A stretch of DNA of 64,000 nt from Bifidobacterium panos. GTDB taxonomy: Bacteria > Actinomycetota > Actinomycetes > Actinomycetales > Bifidobacteriaceae. The stretch is from NCBI RefSeq assembly GCF_012932445.1, contig NZ_JAAIIJ010000004.1:38746-102745 (forward strand), given 5' to 3'. Below the pieces are notes generated by a model that was not told the DNA's origin, ran no database searches, and saw nothing but the letters and a program-made list of their open reading frames with translations. The position numbers and the translations under genes were made by a program. Shown one piece after another: positions 1-7,762 of the stretch; the stretch's first letter is position 1; the number at the start of each line of letters is the position of its first letter.

Positions 1-108
1 ACAAAGCGCAGCATCGCTGACAACATTCCGGCGGCATGCGGCGCGACGAAGTTCGGCGTGCTCGGCAAGTTGGTGCTTCCGCCAAGCCAGGCCAAGCTGA
101 CCGACTGA
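1..108 (+). CDS. C-terminal end of an unidentified protein (partial)
   Basis: An open frame runs from the first base of the window to a TGA at 106-108, giving 35 residues that end in KLTD. The reading is clean and the stop lies 81 bases before the sugar ABC transporter ATPase, so it is probably the tail of an upstream gene on the same strand. The fragment is too short to assign a family. Its position suggests a gene of sugar metabolism or regulation, but that is inference. Confidence 0.5.
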   Translation, partial: TKRSIADNIPAACGATKFGVLGKLVLPPSQAKLTD

Positions 109-189
109 CGAATCCTATATCCACCGGTAATTGGTCGGCGCAGAAGCGCAGGAATCCTGCGCCGTCCATATATCAAATCTGGAGCAAAT

Positions 190-1710
190 ATGATCGATTC
201 CACTACTAAACGGACTTCTTTACTGCTGGAAGTGTCCAACGTTACCAAGAAATTTCCCGGAGTCCTCGCGCTTGATGGAGTGTCATTGAAAATTCATCCC
301 GGCGAAGTCCATGCTTTGATGGGTGAGAACGGTGCCGGAAAGTCCACGTTGATGAAAATCATCGGAGGAATTTACAAAGCGGATGAAGGCACGATTACCT
401 TCAAAGGCCAGCCCTACCAGCCGGATGGGCCCGCCGATGCGCAGTCCAAGGGTGTGAGTCTTATCCATCAGGAACTCAACTTGGTGCCGGATCTCACGGT
501 AGCCCAGAACATTTTCCTCGGGCGTGAACCGATAGGTAAAACGGGCGTATTCCTCTCTGAAGAACAGGCTGTTGTTAAAGCGGATAAACTGCTCAAATCC
601 ATCGGCGTAACCTTCAGTTCCAAAACGCTGGTGCGTGATCTGCCGGTGGCCAGCCAGCAGATGGTGGAAATCGCCAAGGCGATTTCCTTTGATTCTCAGC
701 TTTTGGTGATGGACGAACCGACTGCAGCCCTAACCGATCGCGAGGTGGAGGCACTATTTAAACTCATCCATGATTTCGTTTCTCCGACGACTGCGGTGAT
801 CTATATTTCGCATCGCATGGAAGAGCTGATGCGCATATCGAACCGTATTACCGTGTTCCGTGATGGATGCTTCGTCAAGGAAGTCAAGACGGAGGAAACC
901 AGTCGAGATGAAATCGTCAAGCTGATGGTCGGCCGTGACATCGCTGCTTACTCCCGTCCGTCGGCCCGAGTCGAGGGTGCGCCTGTTGCGATGAGCGTGC
1001 GCAACATCACCAACACAATGGTCAAGGACGCATCATTCGATGTCTATCCTGGGGAAATCCTTGGATTCGGAGGTTTGGCTGGTGCCGGGCGAACCGAATT
1101 GGCTCGTGCCATCATCGGCGCGGATCCCCATAGTGCGGGGCAGGTGACGGTTGGCGGCAAAACCGTTAACATACGCAAGCCGTCCGATGCCGTGGAAGCC
1201 GGCATAGCGTATCTGTCCGAAGATCGCAAACAGTACGGCTTAGTACTCGACAAGACGATTGATGACAACGTCGCGCTCGCCTCGCTGAAGAACTACGTCA
1301 ATGCGATTGGCTGGATTCGTGATACGAGAATCACAAAGACCTCAAAACAGTACATTGATGCGTTGAGTGTCAAAACCCCGAGCTCAAAACAGCTGGTGAA
1401 AAACCTGTCCGGCGGCAATCAGCAAAAGGTGGTCATCGCAAAATGGCTTGCGCGTGATTGCGATGTGTTGATTTTCGACGAGCCGACGCGAGGCATTGAC
1501 GTGGGCGCCAAACAGGAAATCTATGAGCTGCTGGATGAGCTTGCGCGCGGTGGCCATGCCATCATCGTGATCTCATCCGAACTCGAGGAATTGCTTCGAG
1601 TCTCCGATCGCATTCTGGTGATGTGCAACGGATCCATCACCGGCGAACTCGACCATAGCGAGGCGACTCAGGAAAACATCATGGAGCTCGCCACCACGTT
1701 CCGTAAATAG
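190..1710 (+). CDS. Sugar ABC transporter ATP-binding protein, RbsA/MglA-type
   Basis: This 506-residue protein carries two fused ABC ATPase domains, as in RbsA, MglA and XylG, and should power monosaccharide import at the inner face of the membrane. Domain 1 has a full Walker A (GENGAGKST, about residue 45) and Walker B (LLVMDEPTAAL). Domain 2 has the degenerate Walker A usual for the family (GLAGAGRTEL, no lysine), a clear LSGGNQQK signature and Walker B FDEPTRGID. The start follows a GGAG ribosome site. The permease begins 15 bases after its stop and a binding lipoprotein follows, so the three genes form one importer operon. The substrate (ribose, xylose, galactose or another pentose or hexose) cannot be read from the sequence. 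Confidence 0.93.
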   Translation: MIDSTTKRTSLLLEVSNVTKKFPGVLALDGVSLKIHPGEVHALMGENGAGKSTLMKIIGGIYKADEGTITFKGQPYQPDGPADAQSKGVSLIHQELNLVPDLTVAQNIFLGREPIGKTGVFLSEEQAVVKADKLLKSIGVTFSSKTLVRDLPVASQQMVEIAKAISFDSQLLVMDEPTAALTDREVEALFKLIHDFVSPTTAVIYISHRMEELMRISNRITVFRDGCFVKEVKTEETSRDEIVKLMVGRDIAAYSRPSARVEGAPVAMSVRNITNTMVKDASFDVYPGEILGFGGLAGAGRTELARAIIGADPHSAGQVTVGGKTVNIRKPSDAVEAGIAYLSEDRKQYGLVLDKTIDDNVALASLKNYVNAIGWIRDTRITKTSKQYIDALSVKTPSSKQLVKNLSGGNQQKVVIAKWLARDCDVLIFDEPTRGIDVGAKQEIYELLDELARGGHAIIVISSELEELLRVSDRILVMCNGSITGELDHSEATQENIMELATTFRK

Positions 1711-1725
1711 ACATAAGGAGTCAAA

Positions 1726-2730
1726 ATGACGTCAACCAATGAAACCGCCAATATGACGAAGAATTCTTTGCTCAAGCGGTTCAACTCTAATTCGTTGCAA
1801 CAGCTGCTGATTTTTGCTACATGGATTGTGCTTCTCATCGGATTTTCCATTGCCGATCCACACTTCATGCGTATGGGCAATATCGTGGCGTTGCTGCTGG
1901 CCTCCGCGGTGACGGGTATTCAGGCGCTTGGTGTGACGTTCACCATCGCCACGGGCGGCATTGACATCACCCCTGGTCTGGGCATGGCCATGACGGGTGT
2001 TATCACTGCCATGTGTATGACGGCATTTCATCTGCCTATCTGGCTTGCGGTATTGGCCGGTATTCTCTCCGGCGCGGTGCTTGGTTGGGTCAACGGTCTG
2101 CTCATTGCGGGTTTCGGTATTCAACCCATGATTGCCACATTGGCGATGATGCTGGTTGCGCAAGGCGTCGCGCTGATTTTGTCCGGCTCCAAGCCTGTAT
2201 ATACCACTGATGAAGTCGGATTCGATCAAATCGCCCGTGGCACGCAGATTTTAGGAATTCCTAACGCGGTGTGGATCTTCCTTGCCGTGGCCGTGATTTC
2301 ATGGATTGTGCTGAATAAGACCCGACTGGGGCGTTACGCACTATCCATGGGATCCAATGAAGAAGCCACTCGTATGTCGGGTGTGAATGTCCGCCGTTGG
2401 AAGTGGGCCGTCTACGTTCTGGCGGGTTGCTTCACCGGTCTGTCCGGTGTGGTGATGACCTCGCGTTTGTCCGCGGCACAGCCTGCCACCGGTTCCGGAT
2501 ATGAGATGTACGCCATCGCGGCAGCCGTCATCGGCGGTGCTTCTCTTGCTGGTGGGCGCGCGTCCATTACAGGTACCGTCATCGGTGCGCTGATTATCAC
2601 CACGATCAACAATGGCTTGCAGATCATGTCCGTGCCTGATCCATGGCAGAAGGTGTTCCTCGGCATTGTGGTGATCGCCGCTGTGCTGGTCGATATCTAT
2701 CGGCAGCACAATGCCAAAAAAGTCAAATAG
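1726..2730 (+). CDS. Sugar ABC transporter permease, RbsC-type
   Basis: A 334-residue hydrophobic protein with about eight to ten membrane segments, of the branched-chain/ribose permease family (BPD_transp_2). The family-typical TGGIDITPG segment and the late glycine-rich loop AAAVIGGASLAGG are visible. It would form the channel of the importer, probably as a homodimer because only one permease gene is present; the bifidobacterial fructose system FruEKFG has two. It sits 15 bases after the ATPase gene, behind an AAGGAG ribosome site, and ends about 105 bases before the binding-protein gene. Confidence 0.93.
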   Translation: MTSTNETANMTKNSLLKRFNSNSLQQLLIFATWIVLLIGFSIADPHFMRMGNIVALLLASAVTGIQALGVTFTIATGGIDITPGLGMAMTGVITAMCMTAFHLPIWLAVLAGILSGAVLGWVNGLLIAGFGIQPMIATLAMMLVAQGVALILSGSKPVYTTDEVGFDQIARGTQILGIPNAVWIFLAVAVISWIVLNKTRLGRYALSMGSNEEATRMSGVNVRRWKWAVYVLAGCFTGLSGVVMTSRLSAAQPATGSGYEMYAIAAAVIGGASLAGGRASITGTVIGALIITTINNGLQIMSVPDPWQKVFLGIVVIAAVLVDIYRQHNAKKVK

Positions 2731-2835
2731 TTGATCGGGTCCATAGCATTCGTCAGTGTCCATAACTTAACGGCATCCATAACTGAACAACGATTATCAA
2801 GCAGATTCATCCAAACAATCACAAAGGAGCCTTCA

Positions 2836-3819
2836 ATGAAGAAGAGCAAGTATATAGCCTTGGCTGCGGCCGCCGCCTTTATGGTCGCCCCTCTTGGTGC
2901 CTGCGGTGCGGGGCAGTCCAACGACAGCGGATCCAAGAATTATGAAATCGCCATGGTGGCCAAGGGCTTTTCACAAAGTTTCTGGGTCTCGGTGCATCAA
3001 GGCGCAGATGATGCGGCGGCGAAGTATGGCGCGACGGTCACTTTCAATGGTCCGGACAATGACAGCCAGGTGGATAAGCAGGCCGATATGGTGCAGAATG
3101 CGATCAATAAGTCGCCGGATGCCGTGGCCATTGCCCCGCTTGATGAGGCCGCCCTCACACCGGCCGTGCAAAGTGCGAAAAGTGCCGATATTCCCCTGTT
3201 CGCCTTCGACACCGCGTTTGAGGAGAATGCTGATGCCATTACTTCCACGGTGAAGACCAGCAATGAGGAAGTCGGCAAGGTTGCTGCCGAGAATCTGGTC
3301 AAACTATTGAATGGCAAGGGCAAGTATGCTGTGATTGCGCATAGCCAAACCGATGCGACATCCACGGAACGGCGTGACGGCTTCTTGGACTATATGAAGA
3401 AGAACGCTCCGGATATGGAAATGGCCGGTGAAGTGCAGTACAGCAATGCCGATCAGGCAAAGGCTCAGGACATCGCCAGCGCCATTCTGCAGGCGAATCC
3501 GGATCTTGATGCCATCTTTACCACCAATGAAGCCACTGTCGTAGGGGCCGCTACCCCTGTTGAATCCTCCCAGAAGTCAGGGCATGACGTACTGCTGATA
3601 GGTGTGGATTCCGGCAAGGCGCAGCAACAGTACATTCGTGATGGGGTGATTGTCGGTTCCGTGTCGCAGAACCCGTATCAGATCGGCTATAAGACCATTG
3701 AGAACGCGGTCAAGAGCCTCAAAGGTGAGCAGATCGACAAGGTCATTGATTCCGGGTGCTTCTGGTACAACGCCGACAACATCGATGATGACGATGTGCA
3801 ACAGGCTATGTATGAATAA
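2836..3819 (+). CDS. Sugar ABC transporter substrate-binding lipoprotein, RbsB-type
   Basis: The open frame extends upstream to 2731, but the ATG at 2836 is preferred: it has an AAAGGAG site and begins a lysine-rich lipoprotein signal with the lipobox LGAC. The mature protein is a type I periplasmic-binding fold, with an early MVAKGFSQSFWVSVHQGADDAAAKYG segment matching the sugar-binding family (Peripla_BP_4) and a late LLIGVDSG segment. It would be anchored outside the membrane and deliver sugar to the upstream permease and ATPase. The gene ends at a strong intrinsic terminator, which marks the end of the operon. Confidence 0.92.
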   Translation: MKKSKYIALAAAAAFMVAPLGACGAGQSNDSGSKNYEIAMVAKGFSQSFWVSVHQGADDAAAKYGATVTFNGPDNDSQVDKQADMVQNAINKSPDAVAIAPLDEAALTPAVQSAKSADIPLFAFDTAFEENADAITSTVKTSNEEVGKVAAENLVKLLNGKGKYAVIAHSQTDATSTERRDGFLDYMKKNAPDMEMAGEVQYSNADQAKAQDIASAILQANPDLDAIFTTNEATVVGAATPVESSQKSGHDVLLIGVDSGKAQQQYIRDGVIVGSVSQNPYQIGYKTIENAVKSLKGEQIDKVIDSGCFWYNADNIDDDDVQQAMYE

Positions 3820-3853
3820 AGCGCGTGGATAAGGCGCACTTAGGTGTGACTCG

Positions 3854-3900
3854 TGCACGATTCGCCGAAACGATCATTTCGGCGAATCGTGCATTTATTT
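3854..3900 (+). terminator. Intrinsic terminator after the sugar ABC operon
   Basis: A perfect inverted repeat pairs 3854-3870 with 3877-3893 around a 6-base loop and is followed by a T-rich stretch (TTTATTT). It lies 35 bases after the binding-protein stop and before the convergent deacetylase gene. Confidence 0.9.
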
Positions 3901-3958
3901 CCCTTGGAACTACTTGGAGCAGACCCGCTAAATTGCTACATGAGGGCAATGCGGTTTG

Positions 3959-5170
3959 TTACATCGCTTTGAGCTGGTCGATGGTGACGAAGGTGTAGCC
4001 TCGGGCTTTCAGGTCGTCGATGATGCGGGGCAGGGCTTCGATGTCCTGCGAGCGGTCGCCGCCGCCGTCATGCATGAGCACAATCGCACCGTTGTGCGCA
4101 TTGTTCAGCACGGTGTCGTGAATGGCGTTCGCGCCCGGCCGTTTCCAATCCTCGGTGTCGATGTCCCACAACACATTCATGTCCACCAGCTCGGCCGCCG
4201 CCTTCCACTGATCCACGCCGAAAGACCCATATGGCGCGCGCAGCACTTTGGTGTCCGCGCCTGTCGCCGCCTTGAGATTGTCGAACCCGGCTTTGAGTTC
4301 CGCGAGCATCTCGTCGTTGCTCATCTTCGGCAGATACGGGTGCGTGTTGCTGTGACTGGCCACCTGATGCCCCTCGGAGAGCATGCGCTTCGTTGCGTTT
4401 GGGTATTGCGAGGCGGAGTTGCCCAAGTTGAAGAATGTCGCCTTCACGCCTTTGCTTTTCAAAATATCGAGAATCGCGCTGCTGTATTGGCTCGGCCCAT
4501 CGTCGAAGGTCAACGCAATCACCTTGCCGCTGGCAGGTCGCGGCGTGCGCGACTGGACGATCAGCTTCTGCGGCTCCTGCGTGATGTCTTTGTCGACTTT
4601 CTTGTTCGAGCGCTCGCCCACCCACACTTCGCGTTCGCCGTCTTTGCCTTGTTGCTTGACCTCCTGCAACGGCCCGTGCGTCAGATCGATGTCAGTGTCA
4701 TACGGCACGGTTTCATAACGCACGCTGTGGCCTTCCGTCAGGTCCTTGCCTGAAGTGACGGTAATGGCATCGTTTTCCTTGATCCCGGTCGCGTCGCGCT
4801 GCTCAGGGTTCACGGTCTGCCCATTGCGCTCGACCTGAACCGCTTCACCGCCGCTCTGGTCAATCACGTCGCCTGTGATGTCCAACAATCGCCCGGGCTT
4901 GGCGTCGAAATTGTCGTTATCCTTCAACAGCGAGGCGATGGTGCTGTCCACGCGCACCAAGCGCTCGCTCTTGTTCACGGTGATGGAAATGCGACGCCAA
5001 TGGCACATCCACATATACCCGCCCGTGCCACCTCCACCCAGCACCAGCACGACGGCCAGCACGATGGCGAACACGCGCAACCCGACGTGAGGGGATTTCG
5101 GCGGTGTCGCGCTGTTGCCGAATGACAGTTCCTCCATGGCCCCCTGCAACTCGGTGTTGTTATCGCTCAT
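3959..5170 (-). CDS. Membrane-anchored polysaccharide deacetylase (NodB domain)
   Basis: A 403-residue protein with a short cytoplasmic N-terminus, one membrane segment (about residues 30-50), an extracellular region and a C-terminal NodB deacetylase domain. All five family motifs are present: TFDDGP with the catalytic and metal aspartates, the metal-binding SHSNTH, RAPYGS, DTEDW and LMHDGGG. It probably removes acetyl groups from peptidoglycan or another wall polymer, which in Gram-positives can increase lysozyme resistance. The middle region (about residues 55-200) is an unassigned all-beta-looking stretch, possibly related to DUF348/G5 modules. It stands alone, convergent with the sugar ABC operon. 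Confidence 0.9.
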   Translation of the reverse strand: MSDNNTELQGAMEELSFGNSATPPKSPHVGLRVFAIVLAVVLVLGGGGTGGYMWMCHWRRISITVNKSERLVRVDSTIASLLKDNDNFDAKPGRLLDITGDVIDQSGGEAVQVERNGQTVNPEQRDATGIKENDAITVTSGKDLTEGHSVRYETVPYDTDIDLTHGPLQEVKQQGKDGEREVWVGERSNKKVDKDITQEPQKLIVQSRTPRPASGKVIALTFDDGPSQYSSAILDILKSKGVKATFFNLGNSASQYPNATKRMLSEGHQVASHSNTHPYLPKMSNDEMLAELKAGFDNLKAATGADTKVLRAPYGSFGVDQWKAAAELVDMNVLWDIDTEDWKRPGANAIHDTVLNNAHNGAIVLMHDGGGDRSQDIEALPRIIDDLKARGYTFVTIDQLKAM

Positions 5171-5280
5171 TGCTGCTCTTCCGTCATGCCCGCTGTGCAG
5201 GCGCTATTCTCCAATTCTCAGGTTCCATTCTATGCGCTGCGCCCGTGGCCCCGCGCCGGGTGATGTCGTTTCGATCATTT

Positions 5281-5458
5281 GTCATTTCGAGCGAGGCGTA
5301 TGTTGGTTTGGTTATTTGTCATTTCGAGCGAGGCATAGCCGAGTCGAGAAATCTTGTCGGCTGGGATGTAACGTTGGCAGGAAGATTTCTCGGCTTCGCT
5401 TCGCTCCGCTCGAAATGACAGTGATACGGTACGGCCTTCGGTCGAAATGACAGTGAGA
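5281..5458. repeat. Dispersed palindromic repeat, copy 1
   Basis: GTCATTTCGAGCGAGGC occurs twice in direct orientation (5281 and 5318). Its complement CGCTCGAAATGAC follows at about 5407-5419, and a shorter GTCGAAATGACAG at 5441. The halves around AGAAATCTTG and AAGATTTCTC also pair, so the unit folds into a long imperfect hairpin. Related copies lie at about 26414 and 36709 in this window. It fills the gap between two minus-strand genes and has no coding capacity of note. Confidence 0.75.
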
Positions 5459-5467
5459 CGCCGCCCC

Positions 5468-7762
5468 TCACATGACTTTGGTGAGTTCCAAGTTGTGGCT
5501 GATCCAAGCGTTGAGGCGGATCACCGGTTTGCGCAACAGCAAGCCCAGCAGTAGCGAGGGGATGAGGAACAGCGCCAGCTCGCCCAAGTCGGTCCAATAC
5601 TCGGTGCCATATGAGCCGGCCATCGCGGCGTGCATCGCATCGATGGCGTGTGGGAACGGCAGGAAAGGATAGAGCGCGCGGAAGAACGACGGCAACGTCT
5701 CGATGGGGAAGGTGCCGCCCGAACCGGCCACCTGCATCACCAGCAGCACCACGGCGATGGCCTTGCCGATGTCGCCGAACGAGACGGTGAGCGTATAGAC
5801 GATGTTCGAAAACACCAGCGCCGCAACCCAGCCGACAACAATGAACTGCATCGCGTGGTTGGCCTGCACGCCAAGGAAGAACAGATCACCCAAGCACACC
5901 AGTGTGCCCTGCAACAGCGCGAGTAGCGCAAAGAAGGCATATCGCCCGAAGTACTCGTGCCGAAGATGCAGTCCCCACTTTGCGGCATTGCCCGGCCTAT
6001 CGGGAACGACGCCCGCGCCCGACGGCAGTGTGTCGCCAAGCCCCAGCACACGCGCCTTCTGCCGGTCGGAGATGCCCACCTTCATCATGGCGCACAGGAT
6101 GACCGCGCCCACCCAAATGGCCAGAATCGTATAGAACGGCGTCATGGCCGAACCGTAGTTCGCAATGGGATAGATCGCCACGCGATTCAGCTCCACCGGC
6201 GCGCTCAGCAGTGTGGCGATGGTGGAGCTGTCCGCATTGGTCAGGGTTTCCAGCTCGCTATTGTCCGAGGATGAGGCATCGTCGCCGTTCGCCTGTGCGT
6301 TGAGCCTGTCGATCAGGGCGTTGATGGTGTCGGCCGCCTTGGTGAGCGTGCCCGCCACGGTGTCGAGCGTGGAACGAATATCGGAAACGTCCAAACTCAC
6401 GTTGCCCGTGGCGGAATCAATGCTGCCGGCTGTGTTGCTCAGCTCGTCGATCACACTGCTGGTTTGGTTGATCAGCGTGTCCACCGACTCACCCAGCGCG
6501 TCGAACTTCGGCTTGACGTTCGTCGCGTAGTCGTCGCGCACGGTGGTGATGGAGTTCTTGGCAGTGTCGATCTGACTGATGATGTCCGTGCGCGATTGGT
6601 TGGTGACTGTCGAGCTTTCGGTGATCTTTTTCGAGGCGGCATCGATTTTGTCCGCAAGCTGCTGGGTGTCGCTTTGCGCCGTCTGCAATGCTTTGATTTC
6701 GCGGTCGATGGCGTCGAGCAAAGGCTGCTTGGACACGTTGGAATCGGGCAGCTGCTCAACTGCCTGGCGCATCTTTTGCAGATCGGTGTTGTATTGCTCA
6801 TATACGGACGTGCCGCTCGACACTTGGTCACGCAGCTTGTCCAACTGCTTGCTGGCCTCGCTGGAGTTCTTGTCGGGTGTGCTGAGTGCCTCATTAACCT
6901 TGGTTTTGAGGTCGTCGAATGACGCGGAGGCCTGTTCCAACGCCTCGTTGACACCGGCGGTTACGCTCTTGCATGCCTCGGATAGCGAGCTGGCACCTGA
7001 CTTGCCCTGGTTCAGCGCCTCCTTCGCCTGATCTCCCACCGAGGAGGTGGATTTGAGCAGCTTGTTCGTGGATTCGATGATGTCGTTGGCTGAAGCGAGC
7101 AGATTGGAATAGGCCGTCGCTTGGGCCGCCGCACCGCTGAGCGCCTTGGACATCGTCGACAGGTTCTCGTTGGCGTTCGCCACATATTCCGACATCTGCG
7201 GGCTGTCGGAATAGTTCATCAGGCTGGAGGCCAGATCAAGCCCCACCTGCCCGATTGTTTTGGCGAATGTGGTGTTGATGGTGTCGGACACCGTCGATGC
7301 CCCTTTGTCGGTGATGTGCGGGGCGATGGGGTTGACTTTCTCGTTGAGGTAATATTCCAGCTTCGAGTGCTGGACTTTTGTGGAGAACAGCGTCATCATG
7401 TCTGCGCTGAACTCCTCCGGAATCACGATAGCCGCGTAATATTTACCGCTTTTGACGCCATCGACCGCGTCATCACGGCTGACGAACTGCCAATCGAGCT
7501 GATGATTGGAGCGCAAGGTGCTGACCACCGTCTCGCCTATGTTCACGCGCACGGGGATGAGGTCGGATTTGTATCCGGCGTCGGTGTTCGCCACGGCCAC
7601 CTTCAACGCGGCGGTGTTGCCGTAGGGATCCCAGCTGGCGGCGATATTGAACCACGCATACAGCGCCGGCACGAGCACCAGGCCCATCGAAACGATTACG
7701 GCGATTACGTTGCGGGTGGCGTGGCGCACGTCGCGCTTGAAAATACCCCAGATGAACTTCAT
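5468..7762 (-). CDS. YhgE/Pip-family membrane protein (first of a pair)
   Basis: A 764-residue protein with the family architecture: one N-terminal membrane segment after GIFKRDVRHATRN, a long extracellular region rich in Ala, Ser, Thr, Asp and Gln that should form coiled coil (about residues 180-500), and an ABC-2-type block of about five membrane segments at the C-terminus. The early motif WFNIAASWDPYGNT is typical of the family. YhgE/Pip members were first known as phage-infection proteins in lactococci and are related to EsaA of type VII secretion; the role in bifidobacteria is unknown. Its ATG overlaps the stop of the upstream paralogue (ATGA) and has an AGGAGGTG site, so the two are translationally coupled. 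Confidence 0.9.
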   Translation of the reverse strand: MKFIWGIFKRDVRHATRNVIAVIVSMGLVLVPALYAWFNIAASWDPYGNTAALKVAVANTDAGYKSDLIPVRVNIGETVVSTLRSNHQLDWQFVSRDDAVDGVKSGKYYAAIVIPEEFSADMMTLFSTKVQHSKLEYYLNEKVNPIAPHITDKGASTVSDTINTTFAKTIGQVGLDLASSLMNYSDSPQMSEYVANANENLSTMSKALSGAAAQATAYSNLLASANDIIESTNKLLKSTSSVGDQAKEALNQGKSGASSLSEACKSVTAGVNEALEQASASFDDLKTKVNEALSTPDKNSSEASKQLDKLRDQVSSGTSVYEQYNTDLQKMRQAVEQLPDSNVSKQPLLDAIDREIKALQTAQSDTQQLADKIDAASKKITESSTVTNQSRTDIISQIDTAKNSITTVRDDYATNVKPKFDALGESVDTLINQTSSVIDELSNTAGSIDSATGNVSLDVSDIRSTLDTVAGTLTKAADTINALIDRLNAQANGDDASSSDNSELETLTNADSSTIATLLSAPVELNRVAIYPIANYGSAMTPFYTILAIWVGAVILCAMMKVGISDRQKARVLGLGDTLPSGAGVVPDRPGNAAKWGLHLRHEYFGRYAFFALLALLQGTLVCLGDLFFLGVQANHAMQFIVVGWVAALVFSNIVYTLTVSFGDIGKAIAVVLLVMQVAGSGGTFPIETLPSFFRALYPFLPFPHAIDAMHAAMAGSYGTEYWTDLGELALFLIPSLLLGLLLRKPVIRLNAWISHNLELTKVM